Shown here: positions 27,331 to 36,219 of the stretch, piece after piece | Layout of the letters: every line of letters starts with the position of its first letter | Numbering within the stretch: the stretch's first letter is position 1 | From: Mycobacterium sp. NS-7484 | Lineage (GTDB): Bacteria; Actinomycetota; Actinomycetes; Mycobacteriales; Mycobacteriaceae | Assembly (NCBI RefSeq): GCF_001953975.1 | Contig: NZ_MBEJ01000033.1 | Coordinates: 1 to 54,569, forward strand | DNA: 54,569 bases | Reading direction: 5' to 3' | Translations under genes and position numbers: made by a program | The notes under the pieces: model-generated | What the model was told of the DNA's origin: nothing | The model's input: the letters and a program-made list of their open reading frames with translations, nothing else | The model's database searches: none

Positions 27331-28467
27331 ATGACCGAAAGCCGATTCAGCACCGATGTCTACGCCCACCGGCTCGCCGCCGCCGCGTCAGCCGCAGCCG
27401 ATGCCAGTTTGGCCGGCCTGGTCATCACGCCGGGCTATGACCTGCGGTACCTGACCGGATCCCGGGCGCAGACCTTCGAGCGGCTGACGGCGCTGGTGTT
27501 GCCTGCCGTCGGTGATCCCACGATCGTGGTGCCGCGCCTGGAGCTGGCCGCACTGCGCGAGTCGGCGGTTACCGAACTCGGTGTGACAGTTCGTGATTGG
27601 GTGGACGGCCAGAACCCGTACCAGATGGTGGTCGACGCACTCGGCGGGCCGGGCCACGCTGTTGCGGTCACCGATGCGATGCCGGCGCTGCACCTGCTGC
27701 CGCTCGCCGAACTGCTCGGGGTGGTCCCGGTGCTGGCCACCGACGTGCTGCGGCGCCTGCGGATGATCAAGGACCCGGCCGAGATCGACGCCCTGCGCAA
27801 GGCCGGCGCGGCGATCGACCGGGTGCACGCCAGGGTTCCGGAGTTCCTGGTGCCCGGCCGCACCGAGGCCGACGTGGCCGCGGACATCGCTGAAGCGATT
27901 GTGGCCGAAGGGCATTCGGAGGTGGCGTTCATCATCGTCGGCTCCGGACCCAACGGTGCCGACCCGCACCACGAATGCTCAGATCGCGAGCTGCGCGCCG
28001 GCGACATCGTCGTCGTCGACATCGGCGGACCCTACGAGCCTGGCTACAACTCCGACTCCACGCGCACCTATTCCCTCGGCGAACCGGATCCCGAGGTCGC
28101 GCGACGCTACGCGGTGCTGCAGCGGGCCCAGCAGGCCGCGGTGGCGGCGGTGCGGCCGGGAGTGACGGCCGAACAGGTCGACGCGGCCGCCCGCGACGTC
28201 CTGGCTGACGAGGGGCTGGCCGAGGCATTCGTGCACCGCACCGGACACGGCATCGGATTGTCGGTTCACGAAGAGCCCTACATCGTGGCCGGCAATGCTC
28301 TGCCGCTCGAAGCGGGGATGGCGTTCAGCGTGGAGCCCGGCGTGTACTTCCCCGGCCAGTGGGGTGCGCGGATCGAAGACATCGTCGTGGTCACCGCCGA
28401 CGGCGCGGAATCGGTCAACAACCAGCCGCACGATCTCGTCGTGGTGCCGGTGGGCCAGCCGGATTAG
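27331..28467 (+). CDS. pepE: M24-family metallopeptidase PepE (Xaa-Pro dipeptidase type)
   Basis: A 378-residue cytoplasmic peptidase. The N-terminal creatinase-like domain (about 1-150) is followed by the pita-bread catalytic domain. Dinuclear metal ligands are all visible: Asp230 (VVVDIGG), Asp242 (NSDSTRTY), His306 (HRTGHGIG), Glu335 (SVEPGVY) and Glu349 (ARIEDIV). It should cleave peptides with proline at the second position. The ATG at 27331 gives a length close to the M. tuberculosis protein (Rv2089c). Its stop overlaps the convergent FDOR gene by four bases. Confidence 0.95.
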   Translation: MTESRFSTDVYAHRLAAAASAAADASLAGLVITPGYDLRYLTGSRAQTFERLTALVLPAVGDPTIVVPRLELAALRESAVTELGVTVRDWVDGQNPYQMVVDALGGPGHAVAVTDAMPALHLLPLAELLGVVPVLATDVLRRLRMIKDPAEIDALRKAGAAIDRVHARVPEFLVPGRTEADVAADIAEAIVAEGHSEVAFIIVGSGPNGADPHHECSDRELRAGDIVVVDIGGPYEPGYNSDSTRTYSLGEPDPEVARRYAVLQRAQQAAVAAVRPGVTAEQVDAAARDVLADEGLAEAFVHRTGHGIGLSVHEEPYIVAGNALPLEAGMAFSVEPGVYFPGQWGARIEDIVVVTADGAESVNNQPHDLVVVPVGQPD

Positions 28468-28889
28468 TTCTCGCCGCGGTCCAGCAGCTCCGAGGAACCC
28501 AGTACGCGCTCGATGCGCACCTCGATCACCACGCGGTTGGGATTGACCCGCGGGGTGCGGTACCGCTGGGCGTACCGCAGCTCGGCGTCGCGGACCGCGT
28601 CCGGCTCGCTGCTCACGGTGGACTTGCCTTCCAGCGACAACCAGCGGGCGCCGTCGACCTGACTGAGTACCGCGATGCCGCGCTCATGCGCGTTCACCGC
28701 TTTTTGCGATCCGCCGTTGGTGATCACCCGGGCGATGTGGGTCTTGGGATCGAACGTGAAGCCGACCGCCACCACGTGCGGGGAATTGTCCGAGCGCAGG
28801 GTGGTCAGCATTGCCAGATGACGTTCGGTGAGGAACGCCAGCGCCTCGTTGGTGAGCTTGGTGGTCGCCTTGCCACGAGATGTAGCCAT
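28464..28889 (-). CDS. F420-dependent FDOR-B protein, Rv2074-like (probable biliverdin reductase)
   Basis: A 141-residue split-barrel flavin/deazaflavin oxidoreductase. The segments [61 protein letters not shown] and [31 protein letters not shown] are nearly those of Rv2074, which binds F420 and reduces biliverdin. The basic residues in the [11 protein letters not shown] stretch lie where the F420 tail phosphate is bound in this family. It is convergent with pepE and divergent from the SDR gene. Function by homology; no haem oxygenase is in the window. Confidence 0.88.
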   Translation of the reverse strand: MATSRGKATTKLTNEALAFLTERHLAMLTTLRSDNSPHVVAVGFTFDPKTHIARVITNGGSQKAVNAHERGIAVLSQVDGARWLSLEGKSTVSSEPDAVRDAELRYAQRYRTPRVNPNRVVIEVRIERVLGSSELLDRGEN

Positions 28890-28897
28890 CGGGGTCC

Positions 28898-28903
28898 ACG
28901 CTA
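28898..28903 (-). promoter_or_regulatory. Candidate -10 element for leaderless FDOR gene
   Basis: On the minus strand TAGCGT lies eight bases before the ATG at 28889, with no Shine-Dalgarno. Confidence 0.4.
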
Positions 28904-28911
28904 GCGCAGGA

Positions 28912-28917
28912 CATAAT
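28912..28917 (+). promoter_or_regulatory. Candidate -10 element for leaderless SDR gene
   Basis: CATAAT, five of six matches to TATAAT, lies seven bases before the ATG at 28925, with no Shine-Dalgarno. Confidence 0.45.
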
Positions 28918-28924
28918 CGCTGCC

Positions 28925-29710
28925 ATGGAGGACACGGCAGACACGGCGGACACGGCGGACACGGCCGGCACGGTTCCCCGTGTCGTGGTGATTTTCGGCG
29001 GCCGCAGCGAGATCGGTGTCGAACTGGCCGTCCGGCTCGCCCCCGGCGCGGTCGTCGTGCTGGCGGCCCGGCGCGCCGAACAGCTGGGCGAGCAGGTCGC
29101 CGCGGTGCGGGCAGGCGGTGCGGTCGAGGTGCACACCCGCGAGTTCGACGCCGACGACACCGCGGGCCACGCGGGCCTGGTCGAGGCGATCGAAGCCGAC
29201 CATGGGCCGATCGAGACCGCGGTGCTGGCCTTCGGGGTGCTCGGCGACCAGGACCGGGCCGAGGGCGATTCCGCCCACACGGTCGCGGTCGTGCACACCG
29301 ACTACGTGGCCCAGGTCAGCCTGCTCACGGTGCTGGCCCAGCGCATGCGCGCCGCCGGCCGGGGTCGACTGGTGGTGTTCTCCTCGATCGCCGGGGCGCG
29401 GGCCCGCCGCGCCAACTACGTTTACGGCTCGGCCAAGGCCGGGCTGGACGCGTTCGCCAGTGGCCTGACCGATGCCCTGCACGGCACCGCGGTGCAGCTG
29501 CTGATCGTGCGGCCCGGGTTTGTGATCGGCCGGATGACCGCGGGCATGGACCCCGCACCCTTCTCCAGCACGCCGGCTCAGGTGGCCGACGCCACCGCCA
29601 CCGCGCTGAACCGCGGTAAACGCGCCGTGTGGGTGCCATGGGTGATCCGGCCGATGATCTTCGTGACGAGGTTTGTGCCGCGGCCGATCTGGCGCAGGAT
29701 GCCGCGATGA
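28925..29710 (+). CDS. Short-chain dehydrogenase/reductase, Rv2073c-like
   Basis: A 261-residue Rossmann-fold enzyme. [16 protein letters not shown] is the dinucleotide-binding loop (a GGRSxIG variant of GxxxGxG), [32 protein letters not shown] carries the catalytic Ser and Tyr-x-x-x-Lys, and [11 protein letters not shown] follows. The C-terminus is basic ([11 protein letters not shown]) and may touch the membrane, as in DprE2-like SDRs. The N-terminus contains an in-frame Ala-Asp-Thr repeat encoded by tandem 9-mers. It lies just upstream of cobL, as in M. tuberculosis. Substrate unknown. Confidence 0.88.
   Translation: MEDTADTADTADTAGTVPRVVVIFGGRSEIGVELAVRLAPGAVVVLAARRAEQLGEQVAAVRAGGAVEVHTREFDADDTAGHAGLVEAIEADHGPIETAVLAFGVLGDQDRAEGDSAHTVAVVHTDYVAQVSLLTVLAQRMRAAGRGRLVVFSSIAGARARRANYVYGSAKAGLDAFASGLTDALHGTAVQLLIVRPGFVIGRMTAGMDPAPFSSTPAQVADATATALNRGKRAVWVPWVIRPMIFVTRFVPRPIWRRMPR
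28931..28966 (+). repeat. Tandem 9-bp repeat in SDR N-terminus
   Basis: Four consecutive copies of GACACGGC(A/G/C), starting at 28931, 28940, 28949 and 28958, encode Asp-Thr-Ala units; a degenerate fifth copy (GGCACGGTT) follows. The unit is in frame, so copy-number change would alter only the length of the N-terminal arm. Confidence 0.85.
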
Positions 29711-29741
29711 TGAGCGCTTGCGCGAAGAACGGAAGGCCTTG

Positions 29742-30917
29742 ATGATCACAGTGGTTGGCATCGGGGCCGACGGGATGGCGGGTTTGTCGCAGACCTCCCG
29801 TGACGAGTTGGCGAAAGCCACCGTGGTGTACGGCTCGCCGCGCCAACTGGAGTTGCTCGACGACAGCGTCACGCCGGACCGTCGCGAATGGCCGTCGCCG
29901 ATGCTGCCCGCCCTGCCGACGCTGTTCGACGGGGATGGAGACGTGCACGTGGTGGCGAGCGGAGATCCGCTGCTGCACGGTATCGGCGCGACACTGATCC
30001 GGTTGTTCGGCGCTCAGCGGGTCCGGGTGCTGCCGCATGTGTCGAGTGTGACGTTGGCGTGCGCACGGATGGGCTGGCCGGTACAGGACACCGAGGTGAT
30101 CAGCCTGGTCACGGCCGCGCCACACACCGCGGTCCGCCGCGGCGGGCGGGCGATCGTGCTGTCGCGTGACGCCGACACCCCCGCCACGCTGGCCCGGCTG
30201 TTGAGCGAATCCGGCCGGGGCGATTCGGAATTGGCCGTGCTGCAGCAGTTGGGTGGCCTGGGGGAGCAGCGGCACGACGGCACAGCGCGGGACTGGGCGA
30301 CGACACCGCCGGCCGGAATCGACGACCTCAACGTGATCGCGGTGGCCTACCTTCCTGAAGGGCGACGGGCCCAGGCGTTACCCGACGAGGCGTTCGCCCA
30401 TGACGGCCAGCTGACCAAGCAGTCCATCCGGGCCGTCACCCTGGCCGCACTGGGACCCCGGCCCGGGGAATTGCTGTGGGACGTCGGCTCCGGATCGGGC
30501 AGCGTCGCGATCGAATGGGCGCGCGGCGCACCCGGTTGCGCCGCGGTGGCATTCGAACGTGACGAACAGCGCCGTGACCGGATTCTGAGCAACGTCAAGG
30601 CCTTCGGGGTCAGGGTGGACGTGCGCGGCGGTGCGCCAGAGTCGCTCGACGGTGCTCCCGATCCTGACGTGATCTTCATCGGCGGCGGTGTCACCCAGCC
30701 CGGCGTGCTGCAGGCCTGTTTCGATCGCTTGCCCTCCGGTGGTCGGCTGGTGGTCAACGCGGTCACTCTGGAATCGGAAGCGGTTGTTGCGCAGTGGTAT
30801 TCGAAGGAAGGTGGCGAGGTGCGGCGTTATCAGCACTATCAGGGCGGTGCGATCGGCGGGTTCACCGGCTGGCGCCCGGCGCTGCCGGTGACCCAGTGGG
30901 CGGTGGTCAAGCCGTGA
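29742..30917 (+). CDS. cobL: Precorrin-6Y C5,15-methyltransferase (decarboxylating) CobL
   Basis: A 391-residue two-domain enzyme. The N-terminal CbiE-like domain (1 to about 195) starts ITVVGIGADGMAGLS and has the VVASGDPLLHGIGATL loop. The C-terminal CbiT-like domain has the SAM motif LLWDVGSGSGSVAIEWAR and PDVIFIGGGV. Together they methylate C5 and C15 and remove the C12 acetate carboxyl in aerobic cobalamin synthesis. The ATG at 29742 follows GGAAGG (29731-29736). The stop overlaps the cobM GTG, starting a tightly coupled cobL-cobM-cobK operon. Confidence 0.96.
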   Translation: MITVVGIGADGMAGLSQTSRDELAKATVVYGSPRQLELLDDSVTPDRREWPSPMLPALPTLFDGDGDVHVVASGDPLLHGIGATLIRLFGAQRVRVLPHVSSVTLACARMGWPVQDTEVISLVTAAPHTAVRRGGRAIVLSRDADTPATLARLLSESGRGDSELAVLQQLGGLGEQRHDGTARDWATTPPAGIDDLNVIAVAYLPEGRRAQALPDEAFAHDGQLTKQSIRAVTLAALGPRPGELLWDVGSGSGSVAIEWARGAPGCAAVAFERDEQRRDRILSNVKAFGVRVDVRGGAPESLDGAPDPDVIFIGGGVTQPGVLQACFDRLPSGGRLVVNAVTLESEAVVAQWYSKEGGEVRRYQHYQGGAIGGFTGWRPALPVTQWAVVKP

Positions 30918-31669
30918 CGGTGTACTTCATCGGTGCCGGCCCCGGTGCCGCCGACCTCATCACCGTGCGCGGTGCCCGCATCCTGGGCAACTGCCCGGTG
31001 TGCCTGTACGCCGGGTCGATCATGCCCGACGACCTTTTGGCGCTGTGCCCGTCGGACGCGAAGATCGTCGACACCGGGCCGCTGAATCTGGACCAGATCA
31101 TGGACGAGGTGGTGGCCGCGGACAAGGCGGGCCTGGACGTGGCGCGGCTTCATTCCGGCGATCCGTCGATCTACAGTGCGTTGGCCGAGCAGTGCCGCCG
31201 CCTTGACGACCTGGGCGTCAGATACGAGATCGTGCCCGGTGTACCGGCATTCGCAGCTGTGGCTGCCGCGCTGGGCCGAGAGCTCACCGTTCCGGGGGTG
31301 GCCCAGACCGTGACCTTGAGCCGGGTGGCGACGTTGTCTACGGCGATGCCCGAAGGTGAGGACCTGCGTACCCTGTCGGCACCGGGAGCCACGTTGGTGC
31401 TGCATCTGGCCGCCGCCCAGATCGACAACATCGTCCCGCAGCTCATCGACGGTGGATACCGTCCCGAAACACCCTGTGCCGTGGTGGCCTTCGCCAGCTG
31501 GCCGCAGGAGATCGTGCTGCGCGGCACGCTCGCCGACATCGCCGGGCAGATGCATGCCGCCAAGGTGACCAAGACCGCGGTGATCGTGGTGGGCGATGTG
31601 CTTGCCGCCGAGGGCTTTTCGGACAGCTACCTGTACTCTTCGGGGCGGCGTCGCGGGGCGACCCACTGA
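30914..31669 (+). CDS. cobM: Precorrin-4 C11-methyltransferase CobM
   Basis: A 251-residue SAM-dependent tetrapyrrole methylase. TVYFIGAGPGAADLITVRGARIL is the N-terminal SAM-binding strand, YAGSIMPDDLL and RLHSGDPSIYSALAEQ are class motifs, and YEIVPGVPAFAAVAAALGRELTVPGVAQTVTLSR is diagnostic for CobM/CbiF. The GTG start overlaps the cobL stop by four bases, and the stop shares a base with the cobK ATG. It adds the C11 methyl group during aerobic corrin ring construction. Confidence 0.96.
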   Translation: MTVYFIGAGPGAADLITVRGARILGNCPVCLYAGSIMPDDLLALCPSDAKIVDTGPLNLDQIMDEVVAADKAGLDVARLHSGDPSIYSALAEQCRRLDDLGVRYEIVPGVPAFAAVAAALGRELTVPGVAQTVTLSRVATLSTAMPEGEDLRTLSAPGATLVLHLAAAQIDNIVPQLIDGGYRPETPCAVVAFASWPQEIVLRGTLADIAGQMHAAKVTKTAVIVVGDVLAAEGFSDSYLYSSGRRRGATH

Positions 31670-32403
31670 TGAAAGTTCTGCTGCTCGGCGGAACCGGTGA
31701 GGCGCGGGCGCTGGCCGCGGCCCTGCATCCAGAGGTCGAGGTGATCAGCTCGCTGGCCGGGCGGGTTCCGGATCCGGCGCTGCCCGTGGGGCCGGTGCGC
31801 ATCGGGGGTTTCGGTGGTGTCGACGGCCTGCGCCGCTGGCTCGTCGACGAACACGTCGACGCCGTCGTGGACGCCACGCATCCCTTCGCCGCGACCATCA
31901 CCGCGCACGCGGCACAGGTGTGCGCCGAACTCGGGGTGCCGCATCTGGTCCTGGCCCGGCCGGCCTGGGCGCCAGGATCGGCGATCGTCGTGGGATCGGA
32001 CACCGAAGCCGCCGAAACCGTGACGGGCAACGGCTATTCACGGGTCTTTCTGACCACCGGCAGATCCGGCACCCGGGCGTTCAAGGGCGTCGACGCGTGG
32101 TTTCTGATCCGGGCCGTCACCGCGCCGGACATTGACACCCTGCCCACCGACCATCAGCTGCTGCTGTCACGCGGTCCGTACGACTACGACGGTGAGCTGG
32201 CTCTGTTGCGCGCGCACCGGATCGACGCGCTGGTGACCAAGAACAGCGGGGGCGCGATGACCGAGCCCAAGCTGCGGGCGGCCGAGGCGGCGGGGGTTCC
32301 GGTGGTGATGGTGGACCGCCCGCCGCTACCGCCGGGTGTTCAGACGGTGGCCACGGTCGAGGAGGCGGTGAACTGGGTCCGGGATGGACTCGACGTTTCG
32401 TGA
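31669..32403 (+). CDS. cobK: Precorrin-6A reductase CobK
   Basis: A 244-residue NADPH-dependent reductase that makes precorrin-6B. Landmarks are VLLLGGTGEARALA (nucleotide loop), VDAVVDATHPFAATITAHAAQVCAELGVPHL, LTTGRSGTRAF and VTKNSGGAMTEPKLRAAEAAGVPVVMVDRPP. It shares one base with the end of cobM. It is the last gene of the plus-strand cob operon before a non-conserved insert. Confidence 0.96.
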   Translation: MKVLLLGGTGEARALAAALHPEVEVISSLAGRVPDPALPVGPVRIGGFGGVDGLRRWLVDEHVDAVVDATHPFAATITAHAAQVCAELGVPHLVLARPAWAPGSAIVVGSDTEAAETVTGNGYSRVFLTTGRSGTRAFKGVDAWFLIRAVTAPDIDTLPTDHQLLLSRGPYDYDGELALLRAHRIDALVTKNSGGAMTEPKLRAAEAAGVPVVMVDRPPLPPGVQTVATVEEAVNWVRDGLDVS

Positions 32404-32907
32404 TCCGTCGGTGACGCGGGCCGTCAAGTGGGTGCACCATGTGTGTGCCGATCGTTTATGACCTCACGCGGCGCGGTCCCATCAATCCAGACGGGTTTGC
32501 GATGTGCCCGCCTGTTAGCGACAACCGAGCGACAATCGCCACGCTGGTCACCATCCACCTCACTAAACCCGTTGTCGCTCATGGTTTTTAACGCTCCAGC
32601 ACCACGGGCCGCATAGGCATCATCTGCCCAATGTCCACCTGTCAGCGACTCTGTCGCTGACAGGTGGACAGCCCAAAATCCGTGGCGTAAGGGGCTTTTG
32701 GGTACTGCAGTGACATAAGTAAACATTGGGTGCGTGACGAACGGTGCCTCTGGTTCTCGTGTGGCGATTGTCGCTGAAAAGTCGCGCATAGGCGGGCAAG
32801 TCGTCACCCCGCGCCGCCTGTGCAACACGCCGAAGACTTTCTGTGCCCAGGTCGACAGACATGATGGTGGCCTGGAAGTCGTGGAGGAGCGGGCAGCGCC
32901 TGTGAGG
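32404..32907. other. Repeat-rich gap without a recognisable gene (possible mobile-element remnant)
   Basis: No convincing coding sequence is present: open frames on both strands lack family features. The DNA is less GC-rich than its surroundings. The word AGCGACAA/C/T recurs in both orientations (32517-32525, 32528-32536, 32571-32579, 32767-32775). Two 15-base segments, 32528-32542 and 32761-32775, are exact reverse complements. A perfect 18-base hairpin lies at 32632-32670. A short frame from GTG 32734 (MTNGASGSRVAIVAEKSR) looks like the start of a lost gene. Possibly an insertion-sequence relic; I could not name a family. Confidence 0.4.
32632..32670. repeat. Perfect 18-bp inverted repeat with 3-nt loop
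   Basis: TGTCCACCTGTCAGCGAC (32632-32649), loop TCT, then the exact reverse complement GTCGCTGACAGGTGGACA (32653-32670). It lies between convergent cobK and the APH gene and could act as a terminator for both, although no T-run follows. The AGCGAC core is shared with the repeats around it. Confidence 0.85.
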
Positions 32908-33981
32908 CTAGATATTGATCAGATCGAGCGTGCCGAGTTCGCGGATCGCCTGGCAGCCACGCTGCGCCATCACCACCATCATGTCGTCACCGCGTTCGGT
33001 GGAGGTGGCGAAGGCCGTGCCCAGCACGGTGATCAACGGCGCTTGCAGCATGCCCAAACGGTAGTCGTGCCAACATGTTTCACGGTCGTAGCCGGTCACG
33101 CCGTGCGACAGTAACCGGTCGTGGTACGCCCCGACCAGGTCGGCTTCCACCGCGGCCCGGATCGCAGGATCCAGGCTGGTCGCGGTGAAGTAGGACAGAT
33201 CGCGGGCCGGCAGGCCGGACCCCAGCGTCTGCCAGTCCACCACGGTGATCCGGCTGCGGTCGGGGTCGAACAACATGTTGTCCAGTCGGTAATCGCCGTG
33301 CAGGATGGCGAATCGATCGGGTTCGGCCAGCAGCCAGGGGGTGACGACCGACATCGCTGTGCGCAGGGTGTCCTGGTCCTCGGCGCTCAGGCGCGCCCCG
33401 AGCTTGTCCAGGGTGATGTCGGCGGCCATCTTGGCGACGTCACCGAAACCCTTGGCGGAGTCGGGTTCCGGCTTGGGCATCGCGATACCGGGAAAGTTGG
33501 CCCATTGCGGGTCGGCCCAGGTCGGCCCATGCAGGTCGGCGAGCGCCAGCACCGCGAGGTGTGCCTCGGCGGGCGTGCACCCGGCGATCTGGTCGCCCTG
33601 TTCGGCCGGCGCCAGGTCGGCCAGCAGTAGGACGAAATCGGATCCCTCTCCGGCGATTTCGCAGTGATGACAGTGTGGTACCGGGATCTGCACGTGATCG
33701 GCGACGTTGGTGTAGAAGGCGTGCTCTGAGCGGTAACCGATGGAGACCCGGTCGCGCACGGTCTCATCTTGCGATGGCAGTTTGATCGCGAAGGTGGCCG
33801 GCAGGTGGCTGTCGCCGCGGTAGGTCACCGACACCCGGTAGGTGGCGCCGGTCTGTCCGGTGCCGATCGGCGCGGTGTGCACCGTGTCCACCTCGGCGCC
33901 CAGGATCTGCGACAGCCATCCGGCGGTCACCTCGTCAGGCTTGCTCGGAATGGACCTCGGGAGCGATCCGGCGGCGGTCAC
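32908..33981 (-). CDS. Aminoglycoside phosphotransferase (APH)-family kinase
   Basis: A 357-residue protein-kinase-like enzyme. The N-lobe has IGTGQTGATYRVSVTY and AIKLPS (ATP-binding lysine). The catalytic loop is FAILHGDYRLDNMLF (HGDxxxxN) and the metal motif is ITVVDWQTL. Family members phosphorylate small hydroxyl compounds or antibiotics, and many actinobacterial ones act in catabolism; resistance should not be assumed. The start is GTG at 33981, overlapping the TetR stop by four bases, so it is the second gene of that operon. It resembles the N-terminal half of the protein at 52502-54496. Confidence 0.85.
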   Translation of the reverse strand: MTAAGSLPRSIPSKPDEVTAGWLSQILGAEVDTVHTAPIGTGQTGATYRVSVTYRGDSHLPATFAIKLPSQDETVRDRVSIGYRSEHAFYTNVADHVQIPVPHCHHCEIAGEGSDFVLLLADLAPAEQGDQIAGCTPAEAHLAVLALADLHGPTWADPQWANFPGIAMPKPEPDSAKGFGDVAKMAADITLDKLGARLSAEDQDTLRTAMSVVTPWLLAEPDRFAILHGDYRLDNMLFDPDRSRITVVDWQTLGSGLPARDLSYFTATSLDPAIRAAVEADLVGAYHDRLLSHGVTGYDRETCWHDYRLGMLQAPLITVLGTAFATSTERGDDMMVVMAQRGCQAIRELGTLDLINI

Positions 33982-34610
33982 TGCACTGTCCCGTAGATCG
34001 TGCCCATCCACATCGCCTCTGCGCCTTCCAGTAGTTCGTGACGGGCCAGCGACCCGCCGATGATGATTCGTTCGACCAGTCGATCGTTGAGTTCCATCAG
34101 CAGGCTGGCCAGCACCCGCGGGTCGGGTCCGTCCGGAGCGCGGCCGTCGGCGCGTTCGGCGGCGATCACCGCGGCGACCGTGGGGACGAACGACTCTCGG
34201 GCCTCGTCCCACATGTCACGCACGGCGCTGTTGGCTGCGCGGGCCTCCCACATCGCCTGGAACAGATAGCGGTGATCCTCGGCCGTCTGCAGCACCGCCT
34301 CCAGTGTGTCGCGGACGCGAGACCGCGGTGGTTGGGCAGTGTCGGCCAGGATCGTGTTGGCCGCCAACAGCGCGTCGTGCATGGGTTCGAGCAACGCGGC
34401 CACCGCGGCGGCCTTGTTCTCGAAATAGAAGTAGAAGGCCGAGCGTCCCACCCCGGCCTGCCGGGCCACCTCGGCGATGTTGAGCGCGTCGAACCCGGTC
34501 TGCTTCAAGTGTTCATCGAGGGCGGCGAGGATCGCAGCGCGACGTTGGTCGCTGCGCTGCGGTTGCCGACGGTCCAGCGGTGACCGCGTGGGTGCGCCCG
34601 GTGATGTCAC
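33978..34610 (-). CDS. TetR-family transcriptional regulator
   Basis: A 210-residue regulator. Residues about 22-70 form the TetR DNA-binding domain (RRAAILAALDEHLKQTGFDALNIAEVARQAGVGRSAFYFYFENKAAAVAALL); the rest is the helical ligand-binding/dimer domain. The longer frame reaches 34643, but that GTG lies inside the predicted -10 box. The GTG at 34610 has GGGAGA five bases upstream and is preferred. The APH gene follows with a four-base overlap. It probably represses its own operon by binding the dyad over the -35. Ligand unknown. Confidence 0.85.
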   Translation of the reverse strand: MTSPGAPTRSPLDRRQPQRSDQRRAAILAALDEHLKQTGFDALNIAEVARQAGVGRSAFYFYFENKAAAVAALLEPMHDALLAANTILADTAQPPRSRVRDTLEAVLQTAEDHRYLFQAMWEARAANSAVRDMWDEARESFVPTVAAVIAAERADGRAPDGPDPRVLASLLMELNDRLVERIIIGGSLARHELLEGAEAMWMGTIYGTVQ

Positions 34611-34639
34611 GGATCTCCCTCGAATGGGTGTGACGCCGG

Positions 34640-34668
34640 ACACTATCGGGCTTTCTGACAGCAGTCAA
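34640..34668 (-). promoter_or_regulatory. Promoter and TetR operator of the tetR-APH operon
   Basis: On the minus strand TTGACT (34663-34668), 17 bases, TAGTGT (34640-34645) is a good principal-sigma promoter. The dyad TGACTGCTGTCA (34656-34667) overlaps its -35. The 13-mer TTGACTGCTGTCA matches TTGACACCTGTCA at 52457-52469 in 11 positions. Confidence 0.6.
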
Positions 34669-34695
34669 CAAAAATCGACGTGAGTCAGAGCGGTG

Positions 34696-36219
34696 TCAGC
34701 CAGGGTAGTTGCGGGGGGTGAACACCCGGTCCTCGGTTGTGTCGCCGGCCGCCGACCCCGTGTACCACTGCGTCTGCGACGAGCCGATGATCAGCATGGT
34801 CCGCATGTCGACCTGCGCCGGATCGAGATCGGCCAGTCGCACCACGCTTACCCGTTCACCGGGTCCGGGCTCGGCACCCGACACGGCGCGCCCGACGACC
34901 ACCGGCGTGCTCGGATCGCGGTACTCGAGCAGCAGCTCGCGCATGGCCTCCACCTGCCAGGTCCGGGTCTTCGACGCCGGGTTGTAGATCGCCAGGGCCA
35001 GATCTGCCTTCGCCGCAGCGGTGAGCCGGGCGGCGATCACCTCCCACGGCTTGAGCCGATCGGACAGCGAGATCACCGCGTAGTCGTGGCCGAGGGGCGC
35101 CCCGACCCGGCTGGCGACCGCCTGTGCTGCCGTCATCGCCGGAATCACCCGGACCTCGACCCCGGGCCACAGTTTGGCCTCCTCCAGTACCGCGGTGGCC
35201 ATGGCGAACACGCCTGGATCTCCTGAGGAGACCACGGCGACGGTGCGGCCCTGCTGGGCCAGCTTGCAGGCGAGCTGCGCGCGGGCCGGCTCGTCGGTGT
35301 TGTCGCTGGGGTGGTGATGCTGGCCGGCGCGGGCACCGACCCGGTCGAGATACGGGCCATAGCCGATCAGATCGGTGGCGGCGGCCAGCTCGCGACGGGT
35401 TTGCGGGGTCATCCAGTCCGAGTCACCGGGCCCGAGCCCGACCACCACCACGCTGCCCTGCGCCGTCACTGACCGGGAGCGGCCCGGGACCATCGCCAGC
35501 GAGAAGTACGGCACCTTGGCCTCACCACCGACCTCGCCGGCGGGGGACACCCGCTGCCGATCGGTGCTGGCCCGCTCGACGTAGTACGCCTCATCCAGCC
35601 GCCCGGTGGACGACAGCGCCTCCCGCACCCGGGTGTAGGACCGGCCCAGCTTCATCACCACCGCGGCGTCGGTGTCGGCCAGTCGGCGCTCCAACTCGGC
35701 GGTGGGCAGGGTGCCGGGCAGGATGGTCAGCACGTCATCGCCCTGCACCAGCGGGGTGCCGGTGGCGGCCGAGGCCGCACTGACCGAGGTGACCCCGGGC
35801 ACGATGACGGCGTCAAACCGTTCGGTCAGCCGGGTGTGCATGTGCATGTACGAGCTGTAGAACAGCGGATCGCCCTCGGCCAGCAGGGCCACGTCACGGC
35901 CGGCCTCCAAGTGGGCGGCGATGCGCTCGGCAGCGGCGGTGTAGAAGTCCTCCATCGCGCCGACGTACCCGCCGGGATGCTCGGTGGTCTCGGTGGTGAC
36001 GGGATAGACCAGGTGTTCTTCGAGCTGGCCGGCCCGCAGATACGGCTCGGCAATTCCCCTGGCAATACTGTGCCCGTGTTTGGCGCTGTGGTAGGCGACC
36101 ACGTCGGCGGCCCCGATGAGCCGGGCTGCCTTGACCGTGACGAGTTCTGGATCGCCCGGGCCCAGGCCGACGCCGTAGAGGGTGCCTTGTTTCTCTTGTG
36201 GCTGGTCCTGCACAGTCAC
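34696..36219 (-). CDS. cobIJ: Fused precorrin-2 C20- / precorrin-3B C17-methyltransferase CobIJ
   Basis: A 507-residue fusion. The CobI part (1 to about 245) begins [33 protein letters not shown] and has [19 protein letters not shown] and [20 protein letters not shown]. The CobJ part (about 255-507) begins [38 protein letters not shown] and has [15 protein letters not shown] and [28 protein letters not shown]. It carries out two consecutive methylations flanking CobG. The same fusion is known from mycobacteria. The GTG start overlaps the cobH stop by four bases. Confidence 0.96.
   Translation of the reverse strand: MTVQDQPQEKQGTLYGVGLGPGDPELVTVKAARLIGAADVVAYHSAKHGHSIARGIAEPYLRAGQLEEHLVYPVTTETTEHPGGYVGAMEDFYTAAAERIAAHLEAGRDVALLAEGDPLFYSSYMHMHTRLTERFDAVIVPGVTSVSAASAATGTPLVQGDDVLTILPGTLPTAELERRLADTDAAVVMKLGRSYTRVREALSSTGRLDEAYYVERASTDRQRVSPAGEVGGEAKVPYFSLAMVPGRSRSVTAQGSVVVVGLGPGDSDWMTPQTRRELAAATDLIGYGPYLDRVGARAGQHHHPSDNTDEPARAQLACKLAQQGRTVAVVSSGDPGVFAMATAVLEEAKLWPGVEVRVIPAMTAAQAVASRVGAPLGHDYAVISLSDRLKPWEVIAARLTAAAKADLALAIYNPASKTRTWQVEAMRELLLEYRDPSTPVVVGRAVSGAEPGPGERVSVVRLADLDPAQVDMRTMLIIGSSQTQWYTGSAAGDTTEDRVFTPRNYPG

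Noticed and set aside
32424..32828. 134-codon minus-strand frame in the cobK-APH gap
   Set aside because: No ribosome site or recognisable motif, spans the palindrome and repeats, and composition is not coding-like. Kept as part of the non-coding gap.
32908..33981. Aminoglycoside resistance gene
   Set aside because: The APH fold is clear, but the family is broad and nothing in the sequence indicates an antibiotic substrate.
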